64,000 nucleotides of DNA from Echinicola shivajiensis (GTDB lineage Bacteria > Bacteroidota > Bacteroidia > Cytophagales > Cyclobacteriaceae). Made by a program: the position numbers and the translations under genes. Each line of letters opens with the position of its first letter. The first letter of the stretch is position 1. Location: contig NZ_JAHHZM010000001.1 of NCBI RefSeq assembly GCF_018642165.1, positions 372,001-436,000 on the forward strand, given 5' to 3'. Positions 51,962 through 62,757 of this stretch are shown piece after piece. Below the pieces are notes generated by a model. That model saw nothing but the letters and a program-made list of their open reading frames with translations, was not told the origin of the DNA and did no database searches.

Positions 51962-54900
51962 TCACATATTCCTTCGATATTGCCCCCCCACCTCATATAA
52001 GGCATGGGTTATTTGACCTAGCGAACAATGCTTACCCGCCTCCATCAATTGTTCAAAGATGTTTTCATTTTTCAAGGCCGCATTTTTAAGTTCACTGATC
52101 AATTCAGCCGACAAAGATCGGTATTTTAAATGAAGATTTCGTAGTTCTTTTATCTGACTTTCCTTTTCTTCCTTATCTGCCCTGATCACCTCTCCAGGAG
52201 TAACTGTCGGAGAGCCTTGAGAAGACAGGAAGGTGTTTACCCCAATTATTGGATATTCTCCTGTATGCTTGAGGGTTTCGTAATGCATGCTTTCCTCCTG
52301 AATTTTGCCTCTTTGATACATAGTCTCCATGGCTCCTAAAACGCCACCACGCTCAGAAATCCTTTCAAACTCAGTATAAACAGCCTCCTCCACTAAATCT
52401 GTCAACTCTTCTATAATAAACGAACCTTGAATGGGGTTTTCATTTTTGGTCAAGCCCAGCTCTCTATTGATTATAAGCTGAATGGCCATTGCCCTTCTTA
52501 CCGATGACTCAGTTGGCGTAGTGATTGCCTCATCATACGCATTGGTATGCAAAGAGTTGCAATTATCATAAATAGCGTACAGGGCCTGAAGTGTTGTCCT
52601 AATATCATTAAAATCAATTTCCTGTGCATGCAAAGACCGTCCTGAGGTTTGGATATGGTATTTCAACATCTGAGACCTTTCATTGGCGCCATATTTCATT
52701 TTCATAGCCTTAGCCCAAATCCTCCTAGCAACCCTACCTATTACTGCATATTCAGGATCAATACCATTTGAAAAAAAGAATGAAAGGTTGGGTGCAAACT
52801 TATTGATATCCATCCCTCTCGACACATAATACTCAACATAGGTAAATCCATTGGATAAGGTCAATGCCAGTTGGGTAATAGGATTAGCGCCTGCTTCAGC
52901 AATATGATAACCTGAGATAGATACAGAGTAAAAGTTTCTCACCCCATGATCAATAAAGTATTGCTGTACATCTCCCATCAATCTCAAAGAAAATTCTGTA
53001 GAAAAAATACAGGTATTCTGTGCCTGATCCTCCTTTAGGATATCTGCCTGAACCGTCCCCCTTACTTTGGTCAAAGTACTGGCTTTAATATCCTCATATA
53101 CCTTTTGTGGCAGCACCTGATCTCCTGTCACCCCTAGAAGCATTAATCCCAACCCATCATGTCCCTCAGGCAATTCCCCAAAATAAATCGGTCGCTCTAC
53201 TCCCTTTTCTTGGTAAATCTCATCAATCTTATTATTGACTTCTTCTTCAAGCCCATTCTCCTTGATATAAAGCTCACATTGTTGGTCAATGGCGGCATTC
53301 ATAAAAAACGCAGTCATTGTAGCTGCTGGACCATTAATAGTCATAGAAACTGAAGTCAAGGCACTGGCAAGATCAAAACCAGAGTAGAGTTTTTTCATAT
53401 CATCAAGACAGCAGATATTCACTCCAGAGTTTCCAATCTTCCCATAAATATCCGGACGATAATCTGGATCCTCACCATACAAAGTCACTGAATCAAAGGC
53501 TGTGGACAGCCGCTTTGCAGGCATATCCTTAGACACATAATGAAAGCGCTTATTGGTTCTTTCTGGCCCACCCTCACCTGCAAACATCCTAGTAGGATCT
53601 TCCCCTTCTCTTTTGAAAGGAAAAACGCCAGCCGTAAATGGGAAAGCACCGGGGACATTTTCTGTTAGGCCCCATTTCAGTATATCCCCCCAGGCTTCGT
53701 ATTTTGGTAGCGAGACCTTTGGCACCCTTGTTCCTGATAGCGATTGGGAAGAAGTTTTAATATTAATTTCCTTCTCCCTTACTTTAAAGGTAAAAAGATC
53801 TGCTTCGTACTTCATTTTCGTTTCAGGCCAGGCAGTCAACCATTGCTTATTCTTGGGATCAAAATCCAGTTCAACCTGCTTATAGGCTTTTTGCAAGCCG
53901 GATTTTATTTGATCCTTTTCATTGATTTCAACGCTCTCTAAGGCTTCTAATGATTTTCTTATCCCATACAGTCTTTGTGCTATTTCCTGCTGCTGCTCTA
54001 CCCATCGATCATATGTCCTATTGCTCTCCACGATCTCAGCAAGGTATCTGTTTCTGGAAGGAGGAATGATAAATTGCTTTTCAGTCCCTCCTTTGGCTGC
54101 TTCACCTTCTACTGCAAATGAGGCATTACACTTATTGCTAAGTTCGGCCATGATCTTGGAGTATAATTGGTTCATCCCTGGATCATTGAACTGAGAGGCT
54201 ATCGTACCATAAACTGGATACTCTTCCTCCTTGGCATCCCAAAGCTCATGATTCCTTTGATATTGCTTCTTCACATCCCTCAGAGCATCCAAAGCCCCTT
54301 TTTTATCGAACTTATTTAACGCTATCAGGTCAGCAAAGTCAAGCATATCAATCTTTTCCAGCTGAGTAGCTGCTCCATACTCAGGTGTCATCACATACAA
54401 GGAAAGATCTGCATGTTCTGTAATTTCAGTATCAGACTGCCCAATACCTGAGGTTTCCAAAATTATCAGATCATACCCTGCCAGCTTGGCCATATTAACC
54501 GCATCGTTCACATGTTTCGAAAGTGCCAAATTGGCCTGACGAGTGGCCAAGGAGCGCATATATACTCTTGGATCGTTGATAGCATTCATTCTAATCCTAT
54601 CTCCCAGCAAAGCGCCACCTGTCTTTCTCTTGGATGGATCCACTGAAATTATCGCCAAATATTTATCATCAAAATCCCTTAAAAACCTTCTCGCCAATTC
54701 ATCTACCAGTGAAGACTTTCCAGCCCCACCTGTTCCCGTAATTCCTAACACAGGAACCGATGTTTCCTTGCTTTCTTTTCTTATTTTCTCTAGAATCTTT
54801 GAATTTTCTTCTGGAAAATTCTCTGCAGCTGAAATGAGCTTGGCTAGGCCACTAGGAAGCCCCTTGTCCAATTTTATATCTGGGTCCAAATCCTTGCCCA

Positions 54901-55342
54901 GAGGAAAGTCACATTGCTCAACCAAGTCATTGATCATGCCCAGAAGTCCCATTTCCCTGCCATCATCTGGAGAATAAATCCTACTTATGCCATAATCATG
55001 GAGTTCTTTTATTTCCTCAGGAAGAATCGTACCGCCTCCACCACCAAAAATCTTAATATGTCCTGCCCCCTTTTCCTTTAGCAAATCATACATATACTTA
55101 AAAAACTCTATATGACCACCCTGATAGGAAGTTATCGCTATCGCCTGTGCATCTTCCTGAATGGCACAATCTACAATCTCTTGGACTGAACGATTGTGCC
55201 CAAGATGAATTACTTCACAGCCTACAGACTGAATAATCCTTCGCATGATATTGATGGCAGCATCATGCCCATCAAATAGGGATGCAGCAGTAACAATTCT
55301 AATATGGTTTTTGGGCTTATATTTCTTAATTTCAGAAAGCAT
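51962..55342 (-). CDS. icmF: fused isobutyryl-CoA mutase (IcmF)
   Basis: 1126 residues in the IcmF order. The N-terminal B12-binding domain (1-145) has DGHDAA at 24-29, the DxH of base-off cobalamin binding. A MeaB-like GTPase follows (about 155-420, Walker [10 protein letters not shown] at 203-211). A linker leads to the mutase barrel (about 540-1126) with [20 protein letters not shown]. Phe in the [10 protein letters not shown] stretch, where methylmalonyl-CoA mutase has Tyr, fits isobutyryl/n-butyryl-CoA or related isomerisation. The fusion supplies its own chaperone. It diverges from a CoA-transferase gene. Confidence 0.93.
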   Translation of the reverse strand: MLSEIKKYKPKNHIRIVTAASLFDGHDAAINIMRRIIQSVGCEVIHLGHNRSVQEIVDCAIQEDAQAIAITSYQGGHIEFFKYMYDLLKEKGAGHIKIFGGGGGTILPEEIKELHDYGISRIYSPDDGREMGLLGMINDLVEQCDFPLGKDLDPDIKLDKGLPSGLAKLISAAENFPEENSKILEKIRKESKETSVPVLGITGTGGAGKSSLVDELARRFLRDFDDKYLAIISVDPSKRKTGGALLGDRIRMNAINDPRVYMRSLATRQANLALSKHVNDAVNMAKLAGYDLIILETSGIGQSDTEITEHADLSLYVMTPEYGAATQLEKIDMLDFADLIALNKFDKKGALDALRDVKKQYQRNHELWDAKEEEYPVYGTIASQFNDPGMNQLYSKIMAELSNKCNASFAVEGEAAKGGTEKQFIIPPSRNRYLAEIVESNRTYDRWVEQQQEIAQRLYGIRKSLEALESVEINEKDQIKSGLQKAYKQVELDFDPKNKQWLTAWPETKMKYEADLFTFKVREKEINIKTSSQSLSGTRVPKVSLPKYEAWGDILKWGLTENVPGAFPFTAGVFPFKREGEDPTRMFAGEGGPERTNKRFHYVSKDMPAKRLSTAFDSVTLYGEDPDYRPDIYGKIGNSGVNICCLDDMKKLYSGFDLASALTSVSMTINGPAATMTAFFMNAAIDQQCELYIKENGLEEEVNNKIDEIYQEKGVERPIYFGELPEGHDGLGLMLLGVTGDQVLPQKVYEDIKASTLTKVRGTVQADILKEDQAQNTCIFSTEFSLRLMGDVQQYFIDHGVRNFYSVSISGYHIAEAGANPITQLALTLSNGFTYVEYYVSRGMDINKFAPNLSFFFSNGIDPEYAVIGRVARRIWAKAMKMKYGANERSQMLKYHIQTSGRSLHAQEIDFNDIRTTLQALYAIYDNCNSLHTNAYDEAITTPTESSVRRAMAIQLIINRELGLTKNENPIQGSFIIEELTDLVEEAVYTEFERISERGGVLGAMETMYQRGKIQEESMHYETLKHTGEYPIIGVNTFLSSQGSPTVTPGEVIRADKEEKESQIKELRNLHLKYRSLSAELISELKNAALKNENIFEQLMEAGKHCSLGQITHALYEVGGQYRRNM

Positions 55343-55685
55343 GGGCTTTTGGTTAATTTGATTCTAATTGAAGCACTATTTCTTATTCTAAATCCCTGTA
55401 GATGTTCTTGGAACTCATTTGCGAATATAACAAAATCATGTGAGTAAAATCTCCAGAAGCATTAGCGGTTTTCCATATAAAATTTCGAAAAAACCAATTC
55501 AAAAGCAAAAAACAACTGACATCTATCGAAAGATTCACATCAACAAAAACAGAAGTTAAACATCAGAATACAAGCTGACAAAAGTCAAACTTTTTTCGAT
55601 GACAATGTGCTTCCTTTGTAAGGCTATCAAGATAAAACCTTAAATTTAAGCTTATTAGATCTTTGATTCATAAACTCAAAAAAGT
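55343..55685. other. 343-base divergent spacer between icmF and the CoA-transferase gene
   Basis: AT-rich and gene-free. No cobalamin-riboswitch core or consensus TAnnTTTG promoter could be picked out by eye on either strand, although icmF is a B12 enzyme. Confidence 0.5.
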
Positions 55686-56981
55686 ATGAATTATTCCTAC
55701 ACCACCCCAGAAGAAGCGGTCAAAGTGGTCAAAAGCCATGACCGGATTTTTGTCCATGGAAGTGCTGCTACCCCTGCCACATTATTGAAAGCACTCGCCA
55801 AAAGGCATGAAGAATTAACAGATGTAGAGGTTGTTTCAATAACAACCCTAGGAGAAATGCCTCTGACTGAAGAACCATATAACGAAAGTTTCTTCATCAA
55901 TTCACTTTTTGTTTCGGCCAATGTTAGGTCTGCCGTCAACTCCAGCCGTGGCGGATATGTACCTATTTTCCTTAGTGAAATCGGTATTTTATTTAGAAGA
56001 AACATTCTTCCTATTGACGTGGCCATCGTCAACGTATCACCTCCGGATGAACATGGATATTGCTCCCTTGGAGTTTCAGTAGATGTGGCCAAACCAGCTC
56101 TAGAGGTGGCCAAGCTCGCTATTGCCCAAGTCAATAAAAACATGCCAAGGTCTCATGGAGATGGATTGGTACATATCAGCAGTTTTCAACATATCATAGA
56201 GGCTGACGACCCACTACCTGAGGTAGATTACGGATCAAAAATAGGAGAAAAGGAAAAAAGTATTGGTCATTTCTGTGCTGACCTGATTGAGGATGGCTCG
56301 ACCCTTCAAATGGGAATTGGCGCCATTCCAGATGCGGTTTTGGATGCACTTCATCAACATAAGGACTTAGGCGTACATACAGAAATGTTTTCTAATGGAG
56401 TATTGGGCCTGATGAGCAGCGGCGCTTTGACCAATAAATACAAAGCAAAACATCCAGGAAAAATAGTCACCTCGTTTGCCGTTGGCAACAGAAAACTCTA
56501 TGATTTCATTGATGACAACCCTGTCGTTTCCTTTCATGAAGCTGCCTATGTCAATGACACTGCAGTAATACGTAGAAACCCGAAGGTTATCTCCATCAAC
56601 TCATGTATTGAAATGGACCTTACAGGACAAGTCTGCGCCGACTCCATTGGTAGTTATCATTTCTCCGGAGTTGGTGGGCAAATGGACTTTATGAGAGGAG
56701 CAGCATTAGCTGAAGGGGGTAAACCCATCATGGCCATGACTTCTAAAACCAATAAAGGAGTTTCTAAAATAGTTCCTTTCCTCAAGGAAGGAGCTGGAGT
56801 GGTCACGACCAGGGCCCATATGCATTACGTAGTAACTGAATATGGAACGGCCTACCTTTACGGAAAGAACCTGCGCCAAAGGGCACTGGAATTAATGAAA
56901 ATTGCTGCTCCTGAGCACAGGGAGATGCTTGAGAAATCTATCATTAAAAGGTTTGGTTCAACCAGCTATAGAACCTCTTAG
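55686..56981 (+). CDS. acetyl-CoA hydrolase/transferase family protein (4-hydroxybutyrate CoA-transferase-like)
   Basis: 431 residues. VHGSAATPATLLKALAKRHE opens the family fold. VNVSPPDEHGYCSLGVSVDV, TLQMGIGAIPDAVLDAL and GVHTEMFSNGVLGL follow; the Glu of HTEM is the likely thioester-forming residue. FSGVGGQMDFMRGAALAEGG and ATTRAHMHYVVTEYG-like text close it. It moves CoA between acyl groups. Head-to-head with icmF, so the pair may handle short-chain acyl-CoA from valine or related catabolism; this pairing is inferred. Confidence 0.88.
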   Translation: MNYSYTTPEEAVKVVKSHDRIFVHGSAATPATLLKALAKRHEELTDVEVVSITTLGEMPLTEEPYNESFFINSLFVSANVRSAVNSSRGGYVPIFLSEIGILFRRNILPIDVAIVNVSPPDEHGYCSLGVSVDVAKPALEVAKLAIAQVNKNMPRSHGDGLVHISSFQHIIEADDPLPEVDYGSKIGEKEKSIGHFCADLIEDGSTLQMGIGAIPDAVLDALHQHKDLGVHTEMFSNGVLGLMSSGALTNKYKAKHPGKIVTSFAVGNRKLYDFIDDNPVVSFHEAAYVNDTAVIRRNPKVISINSCIEMDLTGQVCADSIGSYHFSGVGGQMDFMRGAALAEGGKPIMAMTSKTNKGVSKIVPFLKEGAGVVTTRAHMHYVVTEYGTAYLYGKNLRQRALELMKIAAPEHREMLEKSIIKRFGSTSYRTS

Positions 56982-56985
56982 GTGA

Positions 56986-58998
56986 TCATCGAACCCTTTT
57001 CAGTGATTTCTTCAGTAATTGCGCATTTAATGCTACTACAACGGTACTCATACTCATCAAAACTGCTCCCAGAGCAGGACTGACCACTAAACTTGGCACA
57101 AAGCCTGTCGCCAATGGAAGGGCAATGGCATTATATGCTGTTGCCCAAAACAGGTTTTGGACCATCTTATTGTAGGTAGATTTTCCAAAATCAATTATAG
57201 CTGAGATATCCATGGGATTACTATTTACTAAAACAATATCGGCTGTTTCTGCTGCTACATCCGTTCCCGACCCAATAGCAACACCAATGTCTGCTTGGGC
57301 CAATGCGGGGGCATCATTTACCCCATCTCCTGTCATCAAAACCACTTCCCCATCCTTTTGGGCTTTTTGGATAATTTCCTTCTTGTCCTCGGGTAATACT
57401 TCAGCATAATAGCCATCAAGACCAAGCTGATCACTGACAGACTTGGCTGCTGCTTCATTATCACCAGTGGCCATTAAAACCTTTATATCTTGTTGCTTTA
57501 GGTAATTAACTGCCTGACTCGATGATTCCCTGACTTGATCGGAAAGGGTCAAATAACCTATCAAATTCGATTCTGCCACAACATATACCCTAGTTTCATC
57601 ACCTCCACTATTATCAACTTGGGGAATATCAATATTAAGCTTCTTCAAAAGCCCAGGACCTCCAATCATCAGCTCTTCTCCGTTTACAACACCTTTAACT
57701 CCCTCCCCGGTTATATTTTCAAAAGAAGTTAATTCATGAATTTTCACTCCTTCTTCCTTCACCTTTTTCATGATTCCATTTGCAATGGGATGCTCTGATT
57801 CACTTTCAATGGCCCCTGCCAATTTAAAAATATCTTCTTCATTATAATCTTCACTTAAAGCTTTTACTTCCCTAACAGCAAAATCCCCAACTGTCAAGGT
57901 CCCTGTCTTATCAAAAATCACCATTGTAACATTTCTGGATTTTTCGAATGCTGTCCTATTTCGGATCAAAAGTCCTTGTTTAGCAGATGCTGAAGTGGAA
58001 ATAGCCGTAACCAATGGAATTGCCAAACCCAAAGCATGTGGACAGGCTATAATCATGACAGTAACCATTCTCTCCAATGCAAAATCAAATTCTTTCCCCA
58101 TCAGTAGCCAAACTGAAATTGTTATTAAACCTGCTCCCAAAGAAATATAAAACAACCATCCCGCAGCTTTATCTGCCAAATTCTGTGTTTTGGATTTAGC
58201 CTCTTGGGCAGACTTGACCATTCCAATCACCCTAGACAGATAGGCATCTTCCCCAACACCCTTTACTTCAACTTTTAATGATCCTCTTTCATTAATCCCC
58301 CCTCCAACAACCTCATCATCTTTTTCTTTTTTGACTGGCTTTGACTCTCCAGTCAGCATTGACTCATTCACATAACTACTCCCATCTAATATCTTCCCAT
58401 CAGCAGGTATTTTCTCCCCTGGCTTAACCAAAACCAAATCGCCAACTTTTAAATCCGTAATTTTCACTTCTTCGGTTTCACCATTGTCCTTTAGAAGATG
58501 GGCCTCTGAAGGCATTAACTTTGCCAATTCATCTAAAGCTCCAGAAGCCCCCATTACTGACTTCATCTCTATCCAATGTCCCAACAACATCAAATCGATC
58601 AAAGTAGCTAGTTCCCAAAAAAATCCTTTGCCCTCCAATCCAAAAACCGTGGCTGAACTATACACATAAGCAACTGTAATGGCCAGTGAGATTAAGGTCA
58701 TCATTGCAGGTTTTCGCTTAGAAAGCTCACTTACCAGCCCTTTTAGAAAAGGCCAACCACCATAGAAATAGACAATCGAAGAAAGTAAAAACAGAACATA
58801 CTTATCCCCTGCATAGGCAAAATCTAAACCCAACCATTCTTGAATCATCTTAGAATGAACAAGTATTGGAATTGTGAGCAGGATGGATACCCAAAACCTC
58901 CTTTTAAAATCTTCAAGCATATGTCCATGATGTTTATCATGACCATGTTCGTTCCCAGAATGGGATTGATGATGGTCTGTGTGATGCTGATGTCCCAT
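56986..58998 (-). CDS. copB: copper/silver P-type ATPase, CopB type
   Basis: 670 residues. The first 26 are His-rich (MGHQHHTDHHQSHSGNEHGH) instead of CxxC metal domains. Membrane motif ACPHALGLAIPLV (CPH at 319-321), DKTGTLTVG with phosphorylated Asp363, GESKPVKK, and MTGDGVNDAPALAQADIGVA are all present. The CPH motif marks the P1B-3 (CopB) subgroup, reported to export Cu(II) or Ag(I)/Cu(I) from the cytoplasm. Last gene of the metal-resistance operon, ending 4 bases from the convergent CoA-transferase gene. Confidence 0.93.
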   Translation of the reverse strand: MGHQHHTDHHQSHSGNEHGHDKHHGHMLEDFKRRFWVSILLTIPILVHSKMIQEWLGLDFAYAGDKYVLFLLSSIVYFYGGWPFLKGLVSELSKRKPAMMTLISLAITVAYVYSSATVFGLEGKGFFWELATLIDLMLLGHWIEMKSVMGASGALDELAKLMPSEAHLLKDNGETEEVKITDLKVGDLVLVKPGEKIPADGKILDGSSYVNESMLTGESKPVKKEKDDEVVGGGINERGSLKVEVKGVGEDAYLSRVIGMVKSAQEAKSKTQNLADKAAGWLFYISLGAGLITISVWLLMGKEFDFALERMVTVMIIACPHALGLAIPLVTAISTSASAKQGLLIRNRTAFEKSRNVTMVIFDKTGTLTVGDFAVREVKALSEDYNEEDIFKLAGAIESESEHPIANGIMKKVKEEGVKIHELTSFENITGEGVKGVVNGEELMIGGPGLLKKLNIDIPQVDNSGGDETRVYVVAESNLIGYLTLSDQVRESSSQAVNYLKQQDIKVLMATGDNEAAAKSVSDQLGLDGYYAEVLPEDKKEIIQKAQKDGEVVLMTGDGVNDAPALAQADIGVAIGSGTDVAAETADIVLVNSNPMDISAIIDFGKSTYNKMVQNLFWATAYNAIALPLATGFVPSLVVSPALGAVLMSMSTVVVALNAQLLKKSLKRVR

Positions 58999-59047
58999 TG
59001 CTATTTCTATTATGAATTAAAAATAAATTAAACAAAAAATGGGAGGC

Positions 59048-59617
59048 TTATAGCGCTCCCATTTCTTTTTCTACTCTTCCACATTTTAGCATTTTATCTC
59101 CAAAATAAGGATTTCTAATCTCCGCTACATCTGATAACCAATATCCTCCTTTGTTATTAAAAGCCATTGGGCAATATTGCTTATAAACTTTTCCTTCACT
59201 GATATGTCCTTCTATTGCTCCTTCCACAGCTGCTGACAGTACTTCAAACTCCTCTCTTTGCTTCTCAATATCCGATGCTGCCCCAATGGATTTAGCTGCT
59301 TTCACCAATTCAGCATGACCTTCAATTTCAGCACTTGCCGTTGCCAAATCTTGAGCATATTTACTGGCGGATTTAGCATCCCCCTCAACCAAGGCAGTCT
59401 TAACTTTGATATAATTATCAAATGTTCCTGCTAGGCCTTCTTCTGTAAATGAGGCTTTTACAATTGAGGGTTCATGATGTTCCATTTCCATGTTTTCAGC
59501 ATGCTCGTGTCCATTATGCTCATGCCCGCTATGTTCACTCTTTTTGCTTTCACTACAGCCTACTGCCAATAATAATGATATGGCCAAGCTAAACCCTAAT
59601 ACTGATCTTCTTTTCAT
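59048..59617 (-). CDS. DUF3347 lipoprotein of the copper operon
   Basis: 189 residues, lipobox AVGCSES (Cys21), then a His-rich stretch (EHSGHEHNGHEHAENMEMEH). The C-terminal DUF3347 domain includes DNYIKVKTALVEGDAKSASK and the closing YKQYCPMAFNNKGGYWLSD, IRNPYFGDKMLKCGRVEKEM. Two Cys, Met and His-rich text suggest periplasmic copper binding. The same closing motif ends the CusB-like adaptor encoded 40 bases upstream, so the domain exists both fused and free here. Confidence 0.85.
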   Translation of the reverse strand: MKRRSVLGFSLAISLLLAVGCSESKKSEHSGHEHNGHEHAENMEMEHHEPSIVKASFTEEGLAGTFDNYIKVKTALVEGDAKSASKYAQDLATASAEIEGHAELVKAAKSIGAASDIEKQREEFEVLSAAVEGAIEGHISEGKVYKQYCPMAFNNKGGYWLSDVAEIRNPYFGDKMLKCGRVEKEMGAL

Positions 59618-59657
59618 GATTAATATGTATTTATTGTTAAAATTTATTGATTTCTAA

Positions 59658-61367
59658 TTAATTATCAGACTTTCTAAACTCTCCTTTTACTTCTCCACAA
59701 CCTAACATCGCAGAGCCGAAATAGGGGTTTTTGATGGTTTCTACCTCACTCAACCAAAAAGCTCCCTGATCATTTTTTGCCATCGGACAGTAACTCTTAT
59801 ATATAACGTCTTTGGAAGTCCCAAAATCCTCCAAAATAGTAATAAAGGTCTCCGAAAGATTGATAAATCCATCTCTTTCTTCTTCTATGGTCTTAGCTTT
59901 GGTAATTTTATCTACCGCTAATTCCATTTGTCCTTTAAGTGCCCCCCAAACTTCCAAGGCTTCCCCATCTAGCCCTTCTTGCTTAATTTCTTCTAGGACT
60001 CCTTTTAACTTCTGGGCCTCAGTTTTTGCCATTTCGTCTGATACCAACTTATTCTTCAAATCAAAATAGGCATCAATTGCCTTCTCAAAATCATTTAAGA
60101 ACCCTGTTGGTACTGCTAACTTTTCAGAAGCGCTTTGACTCATCATGCTATATTTCCCACTCAACTGTGCGGCGCCATCCACTGCAAATACTCCATTGGT
60201 CACTACCTTATCACCAATATTCAAACCATCCGTAACGATTTGCCTATCTCCAGTAGTAGCACCAAGCGTTACTTCAACCATCTCAAATGCAGGAGCATCT
60301 ACCTTTCCTACTTCCCGATATACTACCGATCTTTTTCCAGTCCATAGCACAGCAGTACTGGGAATCAATACACCTGTAGATGATTTTGGGGTATCCACAC
60401 TTAATCTAGCAGTAACAAACATACCTGGCTTTAATTCCCCATTATCATTTCTTACCTCCGCCCGAACTTTGACACTACGGGTATTGGTATTGAGGCTTGG
60501 ATCAATAAATGTCACCTTGGCTTCATAATCCTTATCAGTCATGGCATTGGCACTAAAAACCAGCTGATCTCCCAAATTGATATTATTGATATTACTTTCA
60601 TAGGCATCTAAAATCACCCATACCTTACTTAAATTGGTTATCTCAAACAGCACTGCACCTTTCTGCACATAATCCCCAACGGAAACATTTCTTTTTCCTA
60701 CTACACCAGATGTATTGGCATAGATATCAAAATGAATTTGATAGTCTGCCTGATTTTCCATTTTACTGATTTGTTCATCAGTCAATTCCCACTGCTTCAA
60801 TTTTTGTTTTGCAGCTTCATAAAGTGCCGGACTGATATCTTGTGACTCTTTCGCCTCAAGCAACTCCCTATGTGCCGCAATCAATTCAGGAGAATAAATC
60901 CTTGCGAGCTTTTGCCCCTTTTTCACCTCTTGTCCGGTAAAGGCCACATAAAGTTCATCCACCCGGCCAGAAAAATTGGCAGAAACAGAAGCCACCTTTC
61001 TTTCATCAGCTTCTATTTTCCCACTCAGTTCCAGACTATAATTGTCATTCCCTGCCTTTACCCTGCTTGTAGAAATATTCGCCAATGCAATGGCTTCAGG
61101 ACTCATATTAAGGACTGCTGGAGTCGCACTGGCATCCTTACTACCTTCTAAAGAAGAAACGGGTATTAATTCCATACCACATATAGGGCAATCTCCAGGT
61201 TCTTCCTGTCTGATCTGTGGATGCATTGAACAAGTGTAGATAGTGCCTGATTCATGGGAATGTTCCTCCTCCTGAACTCGCTCCCCTCCAGAACTGGCCC
61301 ACCAGCCAATAAGGCCTCCCAAAATGAAGCTTATTCCTATAATGATGATTATTTTTTTGTTTTTCAT
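59658..61367 (-). CDS. cusB: CusB-like RND adaptor with heavy-metal-binding and DUF3347 domains
   Basis: 569 residues. A membrane anchor (about 5-26) is followed by a heavy-metal-binding motif (about 44-70: YTCSMHPQIRQEEPGDCPIC then GMELIP). The adaptor core is about 85-420: VSANFSGRVDELYVAFTGQE and the IYANTSGVVGKRNVSVGDYV half-motif, PGMFVTARLSV. A C-terminal DUF3347 unit (about 440-569) ends SYCPMAKNDQGAFWLSE, IKNPYFGSAMLGCGEV. It links CusA to the outer-membrane channel and may ferry Cu/Ag in the periplasm. It precedes the free DUF3347 gene. Confidence 0.93.
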   Translation of the reverse strand: MKNKKIIIIIGISFILGGLIGWWASSGGERVQEEEHSHESGTIYTCSMHPQIRQEEPGDCPICGMELIPVSSLEGSKDASATPAVLNMSPEAIALANISTSRVKAGNDNYSLELSGKIEADERKVASVSANFSGRVDELYVAFTGQEVKKGQKLARIYSPELIAAHRELLEAKESQDISPALYEAAKQKLKQWELTDEQISKMENQADYQIHFDIYANTSGVVGKRNVSVGDYVQKGAVLFEITNLSKVWVILDAYESNINNINLGDQLVFSANAMTDKDYEAKVTFIDPSLNTNTRSVKVRAEVRNDNGELKPGMFVTARLSVDTPKSSTGVLIPSTAVLWTGKRSVVYREVGKVDAPAFEMVEVTLGATTGDRQIVTDGLNIGDKVVTNGVFAVDGAAQLSGKYSMMSQSASEKLAVPTGFLNDFEKAIDAYFDLKNKLVSDEMAKTEAQKLKGVLEEIKQEGLDGEALEVWGALKGQMELAVDKITKAKTIEEERDGFINLSETFITILEDFGTSKDVIYKSYCPMAKNDQGAFWLSEVETIKNPYFGSAMLGCGEVKGEFRKSDN

Positions 61368-61437
61368 GATTTCTAAAATTTTAAACCCGAATTATGGGAT
61401 AGAATTCCTAATGAGTTTGGAAATTGCATAGTTCGGC

Positions 61438-62757
61438 TCAATTGGACTTTGCCATTAAACTTTCTAATTGAGCGATTGCTTTCTGTTTATTCACAATGGC
61501 CTCTGATATTTTCATTTCAAAATCCAAAAGCTCTTGCTGTACAGTCAATAACTCCTCAAAATTCCCATCTCCAGAACTGTACTCAGCTAACATCAAATCA
61601 AAACTACGCTGAAGCAAAGCGGTCTGGTCTTGGTATAACTTTAGGTTCCTTTCTGCATCCCTGATTTGCTTTAAACCTTGCTCCATCTGTAATTCCAAGG
61701 AATTGTACACCTGCTCTTTCTGATAATAAGACAATTCTCTTAAGCGCTCAGCTTCCCTTCTCGCTGCCTTATATTTCTTTCTATAAATGGGCAAGGATAA
61801 AGAGACCATAGGCATTACCATATTATGCCCCATTCCTCCAGGAACATATCCCCTACCACTTCCTATTTCTCCCATAGGAGACCTCGGTGAATTGATCATA
61901 TAATCTACTCCAATACCAATACTGGGCAAACCGGCCTTATTGGCCACCTCAGATTTTTTCTGATAGGCATCCCCCATCACATCCAGTTTTATTAGTTCAG
62001 GATTCCTGTTACGAACACTGTCCATGATTACTTCACGTTGCCACATTAACTCCTGTTCCAGTTTGGAATAATCAAAATTCACCTTTTGGTCGATTGGTCG
62101 ATTAAGTAATTGGTTAAATTTCACCTGCTCCAATTCCAATTCATCTTCATAGCCTTCAATCAAAGTAGCAACTTCCTTGGACCTTGATTGAATCCGCAGC
62201 ACGTCCGTCATTTTATCCTTCACTCCCGGAACACCTCCTTTGAACCTATTGAGGGCCAATCGTTCCATGGTCTCCAATAACTCCAAATTTTCTTCTGCTA
62301 TCATCCGGTGATGGGACCACAAATAGACTTGATAATAGGATTGTTTTACCTGATTATACAAGTCATACTTGGCCCTTTCAAACTCCAGGTAATTGGCTTG
62401 AGCCAATAAGCTGGCTTCATCCTTTTGGCTCTGAAATGTCCCAAACCAAGGGAACCGCTGCATTAAGGAAACATTCATTTTCTGGTCTCCCATCAACGTA
62501 GCCATATCCTTAAGGAAAAAGCCAAAACTTAATTCAGGATTTGGAAGCTGCCCCAACTGTGGCACCTTTTCCAAGCTTGACATATAAAAGGCGTATTTAG
62601 CTTTCAAACCCGGATTGTTTTCCCCTGCCTCCACCAGATAATCCTCCAGACTTTGAGCCATGGAAGAATTTAACAGCAAAGCCATCACGAAAAACAGCCC
62701 CAATTTGCGCTTATCCAAACCAAAATACTCCTTAACTATTATTCTAATGCCTTTCAT
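61438..62757 (-). CDS. cusC: outer-membrane efflux channel of the copper RND system (TolC family)
   Basis: 439 residues. A signal region (about 17-36, GLFFVMALLLNSSMAQ end) is followed by two outer-membrane efflux repeats with long helices (QKDEASLLAQANYLEFERAK, RREAERLRELSYYQKEQVYN, LLTVQQELLDFEMKISEAIV). The A of its ATG is the last base of the cusA stop codon (TAATG), so it is translationally coupled to the pump. Not a lipoprotein, unlike the channel at 21161. Confidence 0.9.
   Translation of the reverse strand: MKGIRIIVKEYFGLDKRKLGLFFVMALLLNSSMAQSLEDYLVEAGENNPGLKAKYAFYMSSLEKVPQLGQLPNPELSFGFFLKDMATLMGDQKMNVSLMQRFPWFGTFQSQKDEASLLAQANYLEFERAKYDLYNQVKQSYYQVYLWSHHRMIAEENLELLETMERLALNRFKGGVPGVKDKMTDVLRIQSRSKEVATLIEGYEDELELEQVKFNQLLNRPIDQKVNFDYSKLEQELMWQREVIMDSVRNRNPELIKLDVMGDAYQKKSEVANKAGLPSIGIGVDYMINSPRSPMGEIGSGRGYVPGGMGHNMVMPMVSLSLPIYRKKYKAARREAERLRELSYYQKEQVYNSLELQMEQGLKQIRDAERNLKLYQDQTALLQRSFDLMLAEYSSGDGNFEELLTVQQELLDFEMKISEAIVNKQKAIAQLESLMAKSN

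Noticed and set aside
53553-54977. Rightward frames of 90-144 codons opposite icmF
   Set aside because: Complementary to conserved GTPase and mutase motifs; no independent start region or family match.
55343-55685. Cobalamin riboswitch before icmF
   Set aside because: No B12-box-like core found on the minus strand.
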